The notes: a model not told the origin generated them from the letters alone. A DNA stretch of 8,357 nt from RGIG3009 sp045578625 (GCA_045578625.1 JAZNKN010000065.1:1-8357); one strand, 5' to 3'; positions 1-6,571 are shown, numbered from the stretch's first letter. Made by a program: numbers and translations.

Positions 1-365
1 CCGCATTTATCAAAATAGTGGCGCAGGTCTGCCGCTGTACGGTTACGGTTATCGGTGAGTGTTTCCACAATAACAGCAATGCCACTGGGGCCGTAGCCCT
101 CATACCGCAGGGCCTCGTAGTTCTCGGCATTGCTTTCGCCGGCGGCCTTTTTGATGATGCGGTCAATGTTATCGTTGGGGACGTTGTTGGCTTTCGCCTT
201 GGCGATGGCATCCTTCAGCTTGGAGTTGGAGGCAGGGTCGGCGCTGCCGCCCTCTTTAACCGCCACTGCGATCTCACGACCCATTTTGGTAAAGATCTTG
301 GCCTTTTGACCGTCGGTCTTTTCCTTCTTACGCTTGATATTGTTCCATTTGGAATGTCCGGACAT
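1..365 (-). CDS. yebC: YebC/PmpR/TACO1-family protein, N-terminal part (cut by window edge)
   Basis: Reading the minus strand from an ATG at 365 gives 121 complete codons before the window ends; the family is about 240 residues, so roughly half is present. The protein opens MSGHSKWNNIKRKK, the hallmark N-terminus of YebC proteins, followed by a helical region with KLKDAIAKAKANNVP (about residues 51-65), RYEGYGPSGIAVIVE (about 87-101) and TDNRNRT (about 103-109), all family signatures. YebC proteins were long annotated as DNA-binding regulators; the mitochondrial relative TACO1 and some bacterial members have been linked to translation through difficult (proline-rich) stretches, so the cytoplasmic role here could be either. 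The start is supported by a purine-rich ribosome site AAGGAAGGG (read on the minus strand, around 375-384). It is transcribed divergently from the aldolase operon. Nothing abnormal is seen in the part present. Confidence 0.95.
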   Translation of the reverse strand, partial: MSGHSKWNNIKRKKEKTDGQKAKIFTKMGREIAVAVKEGGSADPASNSKLKDAIAKAKANNVPNDNIDRIIKKAAGESNAENYEALRYEGYGPSGIAVIVETLTDNRNRTAADLRHYFDKC

Positions 366-399
366 GGATATGACTTCCCTTCCTTAAAATACAAACATC

Positions 400-428
400 A
401 GTATAGCACAAATGTTTTTCAGACGCAA
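400..428 (-). promoter_or_regulatory. Promoter of yebC (sigma-A-like, extended -10)
   Basis: On the minus strand TTGCGT (423-428) is followed, after 17 bases, by TATACT (400-405), which is preceded by TG one base away (extended -10). The -35 is weak (3 of 6) but the -10 is 5 of 6, and the site lies about 35 bases upstream of the yebC start codon. Confidence 0.65.
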
Positions 429-453
429 GGCTTATTTGTACGGCCTGTTTCTC

Positions 454-481
454 TTGACATTCTTACAAAATAGGGTACAAT
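454..481 (+). promoter_or_regulatory. Promoter of the KDPG aldolase/KDG kinase operon
   Basis: A perfect TTGACA (454-459) and TACAAT (476-481) are separated by 16 bases. Transcription would start near 488, giving an untranslated leader of about 65 bases before the aldolase ATG. The promoter is back-to-back with the yebC promoter. Confidence 0.8.
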
Positions 482-517
482 TAATAGTGAGAGAGTGCGG
501 ATGCTTTGCACGTTTCG

Positions 518-539
518 ATTTCGTAAATTTAAACGAAAT
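518..539 (+). promoter_or_regulatory. Inverted repeat in the aldolase leader (candidate operator or hairpin)
   Basis: ATTTCGT (518-524) and ACGAAAT (533-539) are perfect inverted repeats around an AT-only 8-base centre; the centre also contains the palindrome TAAATTTA (524-531). It sits about 30-50 bases downstream of the predicted transcription start and ends next to the ribosome-binding site. This would suit a repressor operator acting as a roadblock, or an RNA hairpin affecting translation. No regulator gene for it is identified in the window. Confidence 0.45.
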
Positions 540-540
540 G

Positions 541-546
541 GGTGGA
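541..546 (+). promoter_or_regulatory. Ribosome-binding site deciding the aldolase start
   Basis: GGTGGA lies 7 bases before the ATG at 554. An in-frame GTG at 542 would lie inside this site and has no Shine-Dalgarno sequence of its own, so ATG 554 is preferred. Confidence 0.6.
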
Positions 547-553
547 TAGTATT

Positions 554-1516
554 ATGCATGAAACATTGAAAAAGATCGAAGCTATTGGCATCGTACCGGT
601 CGTTAAGATCGATCGTGCGGAGGATGCTGTGCCGCTGGCACGCGCGCTGATCAATGGCGGTCTGCCGTGCGCCGAGGTCACGTTCCGTACGGACGCGGCG
701 GCGGATGCGATCGCAGCAATGACCAAGGCATTCCCCGATATGCTGGTGGGTGCCGGTACGGTGCTGACTCCGGCTCAGGCGGATGAAGCGGTCGCGGCGG
801 GTGCGAAGTTTATCGTCAGTCCCGGTTTGAATCCGGAGGTCGTTTGTCATTGTGCGGAAAAGGGGTATCCCATCACCCCCGGTGTCTGCACGCCCGGTGA
901 GGTCGAGACCGCGCTGTCCTTTGGTCTGGAGGTCGTCAAGTTTTTCCCGGCAGAAGCGGCCGGCGGTCTGGCTATGATCAAGGCAATGTCCGCTCCCTAC
1001 GGCAAGCTGAAGTTTATGCCCACCGGCGGTATCAGTGCCAAGAACCTGAACGAGTATCTGGCGTTCCCGAAGATTCTGGCCTGCGGCGGCAGCTGGATGG
1101 TCACGGCGGATCTGATCAACGGCGGCAGGTTTGACGAGATCGAGCGTCTGACCCGCGAAGCGGTGTCCACCATGCTGGGCTTTGAGCTGGCGCACGTGGG
1201 TATCAACGCGGCGGACGCCGTCGAGGCCGACGGCATTGCCAACGCATTCAGTGCGCTGTTCAATATGACCAAGAAGGAGGACAACAGCTCCACCTTCGTT
1301 AATAACATCATTGAGGTCATGAAGACGCCCGGCTACGGTGCTAAGGGCCACATCGCCATCCGCACCAAGTCGATCGACCGCGCTGTGCGGTATCTGGAGA
1401 GCAAGGGTGTCACGATGAACCCTGACTCCGCCAAGACCGATGTGGCCGGCAAGCTAAAGGCTATCTATCTGCAGGATGAGATCGGCGGTTTCGCCGTGCA
1501 TCTGGTGCAGGCATAA
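554..1516 (+). CDS. eda: KDPG/KHG aldolase with C-terminal VOC-like domain
   Basis: The 320-residue product splits 2-keto-3-deoxy-6-phosphogluconate into pyruvate and glyceraldehyde-3-phosphate in the cytoplasm, the last step of uronate and Entner-Doudoroff catabolism. Residues 1 to about 208 form the class I aldolase barrel: EVTFRT (41-46) carries the catalytic Glu41 and Arg45, GAGTVL is at 66-71, and VKFFPAE (128-134) holds the Schiff-base Lys129, matching Lys133 of E. coli Eda. MPTGGI (155-160) is the phosphate-binding turn. Usual Eda proteins stop near 210 residues; here about 110 more follow, starting FELAHVGIN (210-218) and containing GHIAIRT (265-271) and a final GGFAVHLVQ (311-319), a pattern like a vicinal-oxygen-chelate/glyoxalase fold. 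The role of that domain is unknown to me. The gene is first in an operon, 21 bases before the KDG kinase start. An in-frame GTG at 542 is an alternative, less likely start. Confidence 0.95.
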   Translation: MHETLKKIEAIGIVPVVKIDRAEDAVPLARALINGGLPCAEVTFRTDAAADAIAAMTKAFPDMLVGAGTVLTPAQADEAVAAGAKFIVSPGLNPEVVCHCAEKGYPITPGVCTPGEVETALSFGLEVVKFFPAEAAGGLAMIKAMSAPYGKLKFMPTGGISAKNLNEYLAFPKILACGGSWMVTADLINGGRFDEIERLTREAVSTMLGFELAHVGINAADAVEADGIANAFSALFNMTKKEDNSSTFVNNIIEVMKTPGYGAKGHIAIRTKSIDRAVRYLESKGVTMNPDSAKTDVAGKLKAIYLQDEIGGFAVHLVQA

Positions 1517-1537
1517 CATACGAGGAGGAATGTTATC

Positions 1538-2560
1538 ATGGCAAGGATCGTAACCTTCGGTGAACTGATGCTTCGCCTTGCTCCCAACGGCTATTATCGC
1601 TTTTTCCAGAACGACCAGATGCAGGCTACCTTCGGCGGCGGCGAAGCCAACGTCGCGGTATCGCTGGCCAACTACGGTATGGACAGCGTTTACGTCACCA
1701 AGCTGCCGAAGCATGCTATCGGTCAGGCGGCGGTCGACTCGCTGCGTGCGTTCGGCGTGGACACCTCCAAGGTCGTCCGCGGCGGTGAGCGCGTGGGCAT
1801 CTATTATCTGGAGAAGGGCGCTTCTCAGCGCGGCTCGGTCTGCATCTATGACCGTGCGCACTCTGCTATCCAGATGGCGGATCCCGAGGATTTTGACTGG
1901 GATGCCATCTTTGAGGGCGCGGATTGGTTCCACTTCACCGGTATCACGCCGGCGCTGGGCGCCAACCTCGTCGAGATCTGCCGTCAGGCCTGCCAGGCCG
2001 CGAAAGCGCGCGGCGTGAAGATCTCCTGCGACCTGAACTATCGCGGCAAGCTGTGGACGCGCGATGAGGCGCGTGCGGCGATGACCGACCTGTGCCAGTA
2101 CGTTGACGTCTGCATTTCCAACGAGGAGGATGCCAAGGACGTGTTCGGCATCGAGGCTGAGGGCACCGACATCTACGGTGGCAAGCTGAACCACGAGGGC
2201 TACAAGTCCGTGGCGAAGCAGTTGGCCGACAAGTTTGGCTTTGAGAAGGTTGCAATCACCCTGCGCACCTCGTTGTCTGCCAGCGACAACGATTGGGCCG
2301 GTATGCTGTACGACGGCGAGAACTATTGTTTCTCCAAGTCCTATCGCCTGCACATCGTGGACCGTGTGGGCGGCGGTGACTCCTTTGGCGGTGGCCTGAT
2401 CTACGCGCTGTTGAGTGGCAAGTCCACACAGGAGGCCATTGAGTTTGCGGTGGCGGCTTCCGCGCTGAAGCACTCCATTGAGGGCGACTACAACCGCGTC
2501 GGCGTTGCCGAGGTGGAAAAGCTCGCCGGCGGTGACGGCTCCGGTCGTGTGCAGCGCTGA
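1538..2560 (+). CDS. kdgK: 2-keto-3-deoxygluconate kinase (PfkB/ribokinase family)
   Basis: The 340-residue cytoplasmic enzyme phosphorylates KDG with ATP to KDPG, the substrate of the aldolase encoded just upstream, so the two form one metabolic step pair. PfkB features in order: FGELMLRL at 7-14, the sugar-binding FGGGEANVAV at 32-41, DLNYRGKLW at 165-173 (typical of KDG kinases), ISNEED at 193-198, and the C-terminal signature DRVGGGDSFGGG at 275-286 with the expected catalytic base Asp281. The form GGGD instead of GAGD is common in Gram-positive KDG kinases. Full length for the family. The start is fixed by a strong GAGGAGG (1522-1528) 9 bases before ATG. Related PfkB kinases (fructokinase, sugar kinases) are less likely given the neighbour and the DLNYR-LW motif. 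Transcription ends at the terminator directly after the gene. Confidence 0.93.
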   Translation: MARIVTFGELMLRLAPNGYYRFFQNDQMQATFGGGEANVAVSLANYGMDSVYVTKLPKHAIGQAAVDSLRAFGVDTSKVVRGGERVGIYYLEKGASQRGSVCIYDRAHSAIQMADPEDFDWDAIFEGADWFHFTGITPALGANLVEICRQACQAAKARGVKISCDLNYRGKLWTRDEARAAMTDLCQYVDVCISNEEDAKDVFGIEAEGTDIYGGKLNHEGYKSVAKQLADKFGFEKVAITLRTSLSASDNDWAGMLYDGENYCFSKSYRLHIVDRVGGGDSFGGGLIYALLSGKSTQEAIEFAVAASALKHSIEGDYNRVGVAEVEKLAGGDGSGRVQR

Positions 2561-2573
2561 TCTCTATGATCAC

Positions 2574-2610
2574 AAACGCACCGCGCAGAGTGTTCTGCGC
2601 GGTGCGTTTT
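2574..2610 (+). terminator. Rho-independent terminator of the eda-kdgK operon
   Basis: A perfect 16-bp stem (2574-2589 with 2594-2609), GC-rich in the middle, with a GTGT loop, ends in TTTT. It begins 13 bases after the kdgK stop codon. Confidence 0.93.
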
Positions 2611-2632
2611 CGCATCATACAGCGATTTCCGG

Positions 2633-2661
2633 TTGCAATTCGGTGTGATTTGCGGTATAGT
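2633..2661 (+). promoter_or_regulatory. Promoter of the lipoprotein cyclophilin gene
   Basis: TTGCAA (2633-2638), 17-base spacer, TATAGT (2656-2661). It lies between the preceding terminator and the cyclophilin start, about 40 bases before the ATG. Confidence 0.75.
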
Positions 2662-2686
2662 AATAAAAACAAGCAAGTTTGAAAAC

Positions 2687-2692
2687 GGAGAG
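2687..2692 (+). promoter_or_regulatory. Ribosome-binding site deciding the cyclophilin start
   Basis: GGAGAG ends at 2692, giving suitable spacing to ATG 2701; the in-frame GTG at 2692 overlaps this site and is therefore rejected as the start. Confidence 0.65.
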
Positions 2693-2700
2693 TGGACAAG

Positions 2701-3327
2701 ATGAAGGCATGGAATCTTCGGCGGGTACTGTGTGTACTGCTGAGTGTGTTTCTGATCGCCGCCTTGGCGACCGGTTGCAAGAAAACCAACGATAAGGATA
2801 AGTCGTCCGGCGGCTTGGATGCCGATGCGAAATACTACGCGGATATTGTGATTGAAAATTACGGCACGATCACAGTGCAGCTGTACCAGAACGCGGCGCC
2901 CATCACGGTGCAGAACTTCATCGATCTGGCGGAAAGCGGCTTCTATGACGGCCTGACCTTCCACCGCATTATTGAAGGGTTTATGATGCAGGGCGGCGAT
3001 CCCGGCGGCGACGGTATCAGTGATGAGGATCAGGAGACCATCGTCGGTGAGTTTGCCAGCAACGGCTACAACAACCCCCTTGAGCACGAGCGCGGTGTGA
3101 TCTCGATGGCGCGTACCAACGATCCCAACAGCGCCAGCTCGCAGTTCTTTATTATGCACGACGATGCCCCGCACCTCGACGGCGACTATGCCGCCTTCGG
3201 TAAGGTCGTTTCGGGCATTGAGGTCGTGGACACGGTTTGCGAGACGGTACAGCCCATCGATAGCAACGGAACGATTCTGGCCAGTCAGCAGCCGGTGATC
3301 ACCACCATCACCATCCGCAAGAAATGA
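2701..3327 (+). CDS. Cyclophilin-type peptidyl-prolyl isomerase, predicted lipoprotein
   Basis: The 208-residue product begins with a charged N-region and a hydrophobic segment (about 9-22) ending in LATGC, a lipobox with Cys26 as the lipidated residue, so the enzyme should be anchored on the outer face of the cytoplasmic membrane. A short polar linker rich in K, D, S and G (27-44) leads to a cyclophilin domain at about 45-208: FHRI (87-90) with the catalytic-type Arg89, QGGDP (97-101), SMARTNDPNSASSQFF (135-150) and LDGDYAAFGKVV (159-170). The Trp that binds cyclosporin in human CypA appears replaced by His/Leu around HLDG, as in many bacterial members. It likely catalyses proline isomerisation in secreted proteins. 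It has its own promoter and terminator, so it is monocistronic and probably unrelated to the sugar genes on either side. Confidence 0.93.
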   Translation: MKAWNLRRVLCVLLSVFLIAALATGCKKTNDKDKSSGGLDADAKYYADIVIENYGTITVQLYQNAAPITVQNFIDLAESGFYDGLTFHRIIEGFMMQGGDPGGDGISDEDQETIVGEFASNGYNNPLEHERGVISMARTNDPNSASSQFFIMHDDAPHLDGDYAAFGKVVSGIEVVDTVCETVQPIDSNGTILASQQPVITTITIRKK

Positions 3328-3332
3328 TCAGC

Positions 3333-3366
3333 AGCGGCATCGGGTATTCTCCCGATGCCGCTTTTT
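3333..3366 (+). terminator. Rho-independent terminator after the cyclophilin gene
   Basis: A 12-bp perfect stem AGCGGCATCGGG / CCCGATGCCGCT (3333-3344 with 3351-3362) with a six-base loop and a run of five T (3362-3366), starting 5 bases after the stop codon. Confidence 0.93.
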
Positions 3367-3386
3367 GCCATTCGCTTGACAAAGGC

Positions 3387-3415
3387 TTGCAAGTGGAAAA
3401 GAGTTGTGATACAAT
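3387..3415 (+). promoter_or_regulatory. Promoter of the sugar-kinase operon
   Basis: TTGCAA (3387-3392), 17-base spacer, TACAAT (3410-3415) with TG one base upstream of the -10 (extended -10). Transcription would start near 3422, about 50 bases before the kinase ATG. A nearby TTGACA (3376-3381) is too far from this -10 to pair with it. Confidence 0.75.
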
Positions 3416-3461
3416 ACCATTACGTGTGCAAGCAGATATCAACGGCCTATCCTATTACGAT

Positions 3462-3467
3462 AAGGAG
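3462..3467 (+). promoter_or_regulatory. Ribosome-binding site of the sugar kinase
   Basis: AAGGAG lies 7 bases before ATG 3475 and fixes that start. The reading frame stays open upstream to 3355, but that part lies over the terminator and promoter. Confidence 0.85.
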
Positions 3468-3474
3468 AAACACG

Positions 3475-4647
3475 ATGAACTGCATTGACAAATTCACAGA
3501 CATCTACAAACGCGAGCCGGAAGCCATAGCCTTTTGCCCCTACCGCATCTGTCCGGTGGGTGCTCACAGCGACCATCAGCTGGGTAAGGTGACCGGGCTT
3601 GCGATCAATAAGGGAATTCAGATCGCCTATGCGCCGAAGCGGAGCGGTATCGTCGAGCTGACGTCGCTGCAGTTTTCCAAGCGGGCGCAGTGGCACGTGC
3701 AATCCGTTGCGGCGAAAAAGGAAAACGATTGGGCGGATTATCTACGCGGTGCGACCATCGCGTTGGCGGAGCGGCATATTCTGAAGCTCGGCTTATGCGG
3801 TGTGATCGAGGGCAGCCTGCCCATCGGCGGTCTGTCCTCCTCGGCGGCAGTCATTCTGGCGTTTTTGTCCGCACTGTGCAAGGTCAATGGCATCAACTTG
3901 ACTCCGCACGAAATGATCATGACGGCGCTGTCGGCGGAGAACAACTACGTCGGTGTGGCGTGCGGTAAGTTGGATCAGTCGTGTGAGGTGTACTCCAAAA
4001 AGGATCATCTGCTGTATCTGGATACGCAGGATGACAGCTATGAGCTGATCCCGACCAACCCGGCGATGAAGCCGTATCGCATTGCGATCTTCTTTTCCGG
4101 TGTGGAGCGTACGCTGGCGGGCAGCAAATTCAATATGCGCGTGGATGAATGCCGCGCCGCGGCGTATTCGCTGATGGCGTATAGCGGCATAGAATACGGC
4201 AAGTTCCCCGACGCGGCGTTACGCAAGGTGCCGGTAGAGGTCTATCATCAGTATAAGGACAAGCTTCCCGAAAACTTTGCCAAGCGCGCGGAGCATTGGT
4301 ATACGGAATACGATCGCGTGCAGCGCGGCGCCGAGGCGTGGCGGCGCGGTGATCTGGAGGAATACGGCCGTCTGTCGTTTGAAAGCGGACGTTCCTCGAT
4401 CGAGAATTGGGAGACCGGCTCGGACGAGCTGAAAACGCTGTACGAGATCATGACGCGTACCGACGGCATCTACGGCGGTCGCTTCTCGGGTGCGGGCTTC
4501 AAGGGCTGCTGTATGGCACTCATCGACCCGGCGTTTGAGGAGAGCATCACTGAAACGGTAACGCGCGAGTATCTTCGGGTGTTTCCGGAACTGAAGGATA
4601 AGTTCTCGGTGCATATTTGTGAAAGTGCGGATGGTATTGAATTATGA
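3475..4647 (+). CDS. GHMP-family sugar-1-kinase, galacturonokinase-like
   Basis: A 390-residue cytoplasmic kinase of the galactokinase branch of the GHMP superfamily, predicted to phosphorylate the anomeric carbon of a sugar with ATP. Motif 1 at 22-34 reads PYRICPVGAHSDH, not the GRVNLIGEHTDY of true galactokinases; PYRICP-GAH-DH is what I recall from plant galacturonokinase (Arabidopsis GALAK). Motif 2, GSLPIGGLSSSAA (113-125), is the phosphate loop; GKLDQS (164-169) holds the likely catalytic Asp167; motif 3 is GRFSGAGFKGCC (335-346). Stretches KRAEH (270-274), LEEYG (294-298), SSIEN (307-311) and the RFSGAGFKGCC tail also resemble the plant enzyme. So D-galacturonate is the best substrate guess; galactose or another uronate remains possible. 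Its last bases overlap the next start (ATGA, 4644-4647), showing translational coupling to a nucleotidyltransferase that would use the sugar-1-phosphate. Confidence 0.85.
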   Translation: MNCIDKFTDIYKREPEAIAFCPYRICPVGAHSDHQLGKVTGLAINKGIQIAYAPKRSGIVELTSLQFSKRAQWHVQSVAAKKENDWADYLRGATIALAERHILKLGLCGVIEGSLPIGGLSSSAAVILAFLSALCKVNGINLTPHEMIMTALSAENNYVGVACGKLDQSCEVYSKKDHLLYLDTQDDSYELIPTNPAMKPYRIAIFFSGVERTLAGSKFNMRVDECRAAAYSLMAYSGIEYGKFPDAALRKVPVEVYHQYKDKLPENFAKRAEHWYTEYDRVQRGAEAWRRGDLEEYGRLSFESGRSSIENWETGSDELKTLYEIMTRTDGIYGGRFSGAGFKGCCMALIDPAFEESITETVTREYLRVFPELKDKFSVHICESADGIEL

Positions 4648-5378
4648 AATGCTTGATTTTGGCCGCCGGCTATGCAACGCGGTTGTATCCGCTGACAGAG
4701 AATTTCCCGAAGCCGTTGCTGGAAGTGCAGGGTAAGCCGATCTTGGATTGGCTGATCGACGATATCGACACGCTGGGTGCGGTGGATGAGTACGTGGTGA
4801 TCTCCAACCATAAATTTGCGCACCATTTTGACGCGTGGGCAACCACCAAATCACAGAAGGTCACGGTGGTCGATGACGGTACCGACAGCAACGAGACACG
4901 CTTAGGTGCTGTTAAGGATATCCAGTTTGCGATCGATACACTGAAGTTGGATGACGATATGCTGGTTATCGCGGGCGACAACCTGCTGGATTTCAGCCTG
5001 ACAGCGTTCATTGAGTACGCACAGCGCAAGCAGGCGTCGTGCATTATGCGGTATTACGAGCCGTCGCAGCAGAAGCTACTCAAGTGCGGCGTCGTTACGG
5101 TGGATGACACCGACCGTATCGTGGAGATGACGGAAAAATCCGCCACACCGGCGACCCACTGGTGCTGTCCGCCGTTTTACTTTTACACGCGCGAGGATGC
5201 CAAGCTGGTGCAGGCCGGTATCGATGCCGGTTGCGGCACCGATGCGCCGGGCAGTTATATTGCTTGGCTTTGCAAGCAGACGGCGGTGTATGCGATGGAA
5301 ATGCCGGGTTCGCGGTATGACATCGGCAATCTGGAGAGCTACGAAGCGGTACAGAAGACCTATACCGGCATTCGGTAA
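4644..5378 (+). CDS. Sugar-1-phosphate nucleotidyltransferase (NTP_transferase family)
   Basis: A 244-residue cytoplasmic enzyme of the nucleotide-diphospho-sugar pyrophosphorylase fold, expected to make an NDP-sugar from a sugar-1-phosphate and an NTP. The N-terminus LILAAGYATRLYPLT (4-18) is the nucleotide-binding signature; the usual GxGTR is GYATR here, with Ala replacing Gly. FPKPLLEVQGKPI (21-33) carries the expected Lys23. AGDNLLDF (110-117) holds the metal-binding Asp112, and EMTEKS (161-166) and PGSRYDIGN (221-229) match the later motifs of RmlA/GlmU-type enzymes. At 244 residues it is the bare catalytic domain without a left-handed beta-helix. The ATGA overlap with the upstream kinase suggests that kinase's product is its substrate; the nucleotide used (UTP, GTP, CTP or dTTP) cannot be told from sequence. 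Choline/phosphonate cytidylyltransferases of similar size are an alternative. Confidence 0.88.
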   Translation: MKCLILAAGYATRLYPLTENFPKPLLEVQGKPILDWLIDDIDTLGAVDEYVVISNHKFAHHFDAWATTKSQKVTVVDDGTDSNETRLGAVKDIQFAIDTLKLDDDMLVIAGDNLLDFSLTAFIEYAQRKQASCIMRYYEPSQQKLLKCGVVTVDDTDRIVEMTEKSATPATHWCCPPFYFYTREDAKLVQAGIDAGCGTDAPGSYIAWLCKQTAVYAMEMPGSRYDIGNLESYEAVQKTYTGIR

Positions 5379-5401
5379 AATAAGAGGGGAGGCGAAGCAG
5401 T

Positions 5402-6571
5402 ATGCTGACACAAACGGAACAGTTGTTTTTGGCGCTGCTTCGCGCAGAACTGACGCAGGAAGCGCTGCCGGAGGAAACGGCAGGAACGATCTCCCCCGAG
5501 CAATTGCCGGCCTTGTATACGGTGGCACAGCGTCACGATCTGGCGCATCTGTTGACCGGAGCGTTGGAAAAAGCACATTGCTTGGGGCAGGATCCGACCT
5601 CGGAGCGATTCCGCAAGGTGCGCTACGCGGCGGTGTACCGCTATGAGCAGATGCGTTATGAGTTAGAAGCGCTCTGCCGTGCGTTGGAGGATGCTGCGAT
5701 CGATCATCTGCCGCTCAAGGGCGCGGTCATTCGCGAATGGTATCCGGAACCGTGGATGCGCACGAGTTGTGATATTGACATTCTGGTAAAAGAGGCCGAT
5801 CTCGATCGGGCGACGCAGGTGCTGACCGAGCGGTTGGGATACGAGTATCACCTAAAAAGTTCACACGACGTATCGCTGCTTGCACCGGGCGGACTGCACA
5901 TTGAACTGCATTACGGCATGGTGGAAGAAAACTGCGCCGGTCAAGCGAACGATGTGCTGAACACGGTGTGGGATACGGCGACAGCCGACGGCCATCATTA
6001 CCGTATGAACGATGCGATGTTTTACTTTTACCATATCGCCCACATGGCCAAGCACATTGAGGTCGGCGGTTGTGGCGTACGGACCTTTATGGATCTGTGG
6101 ATCTTAAATCACCGCGTATCGGGCGATGCTGCCGCACGGCGGCAATTGCTGGAGCGGGGAGGGTTGTCCCGCTTTGCCGAGACCGCTTCAAAGCTTGCGG
6201 AGCACTGGTTTTCCGGTGCTAAAGCGGATGAATTGGCGCAGTTGTTGGAAGAGTTTATTCTATACGGCGGTGTGTACGGCAACATCGACACGCTGACGGC
6301 GGTGCAGCAAAACCGAACAGGCGGACGGTTCAAGTATTTGTTGGAGTTGATATTTCCTTGCTACCGTCACTTAAAATTTCAATATCCGGTGCTGCAAAAG
6401 CACGCGTGGCTGTATCCGTTTTGCCTGCTGCATCGGTTCGGCAAAAAAGTGTTTGGTAGTGACCGTAAGCGTGCGGCAAAGAAGCTGCACTGCATCAATG
6501 CGGTGGATGACTCGCAGCGGCAAGCAGCAGCGGTGTTGCTCGATGGCTTGGGTTTAACGAATAAAGAGTGA
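5402..6571 (+). CDS. NTP_transf_5-like putative nucleotidyltransferase
   Basis: A 389-residue protein resembling the uncharacterised nucleotidyltransferase family NTP_transf_5 (Pfam PF14907). The diagnostic region is LPLKGAVIREWYPEPWMRTS (103-122) followed by CDIDILVK (123-130): LKG, then Y-x-x-P-x-x-R, then D-x-D with Asp124 and Asp126 as metal ligands. HIELHY (166-171) supplies a third acidic residue, Glu168. The N-terminal 100 residues and the region beyond about 200 look helical. No signal peptide or clear membrane segment is seen, so a cytoplasmic location is likely. A ribosome site AGAGGGGAGG (5384-5392 region) lies about 9 bases before ATG, and the gap from the previous stop is 23 bases, so it belongs to the kinase/nucleotidyltransferase operon. 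Members of this family turn up in surface-polysaccharide and peptide-modification loci; the substrate here is unknown. Confidence 0.8.
   Translation: MLTQTEQLFLALLRAELTQEALPEETAGTISPEQLPALYTVAQRHDLAHLLTGALEKAHCLGQDPTSERFRKVRYAAVYRYEQMRYELEALCRALEDAAIDHLPLKGAVIREWYPEPWMRTSCDIDILVKEADLDRATQVLTERLGYEYHLKSSHDVSLLAPGGLHIELHYGMVEENCAGQANDVLNTVWDTATADGHHYRMNDAMFYFYHIAHMAKHIEVGGCGVRTFMDLWILNHRVSGDAAARRQLLERGGLSRFAETASKLAEHWFSGAKADELAQLLEEFILYGGVYGNIDTLTAVQQNRTGGRFKYLLELIFPCYRHLKFQYPVLQKHAWLYPFCLLHRFGKKVFGSDRKRAAKKLHCINAVDDSQRQAAAVLLDGLGLTNKE

Noticed and set aside
518..539. Zur-box-like reading of the inverted repeat (CGT...ACG arms in AT-rich context)
   Set aside because: The arms are one base further apart than in the Bacillus Zur box as I recall it, and a zinc link to KDG catabolism is not expected. 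Kept only as a generic inverted repeat.
419..1351. Long open frame on the minus strand opposite the KDPG aldolase gene
   Set aside because: It lies entirely opposite a well-supported gene and its own promoter region, has no recognisable protein motifs, and is the kind of shadow frame expected in GC-rich codons. The same applies to minus-strand frames at 1454-2473 and 6379-7533.
2677..2694. Possible catabolite-repression (cre) half site TGAAAACGG
   Set aside because: Only the left half fits; the right half does not complete the palindrome, and it lies upstream of the cyclophilin rather than a sugar operon.
3376..3381. Perfect TTGACA as -35 for the sugar-kinase operon
   Set aside because: It is 28 bases from the TACAAT at 3410-3415, and the sequence 17 bases after it is not a -10 box. 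TTGCAA at 3387-3392 has the right spacing.
3355..3474. N-terminal extension of the sugar kinase to the upstream ATG at 3355
   Set aside because: The extension overlaps the terminator stem of the cyclophilin gene and the operon promoter, has no ribosome site, and is not like any kinase N-terminus. AAGGAG before 3475 fixes the start.
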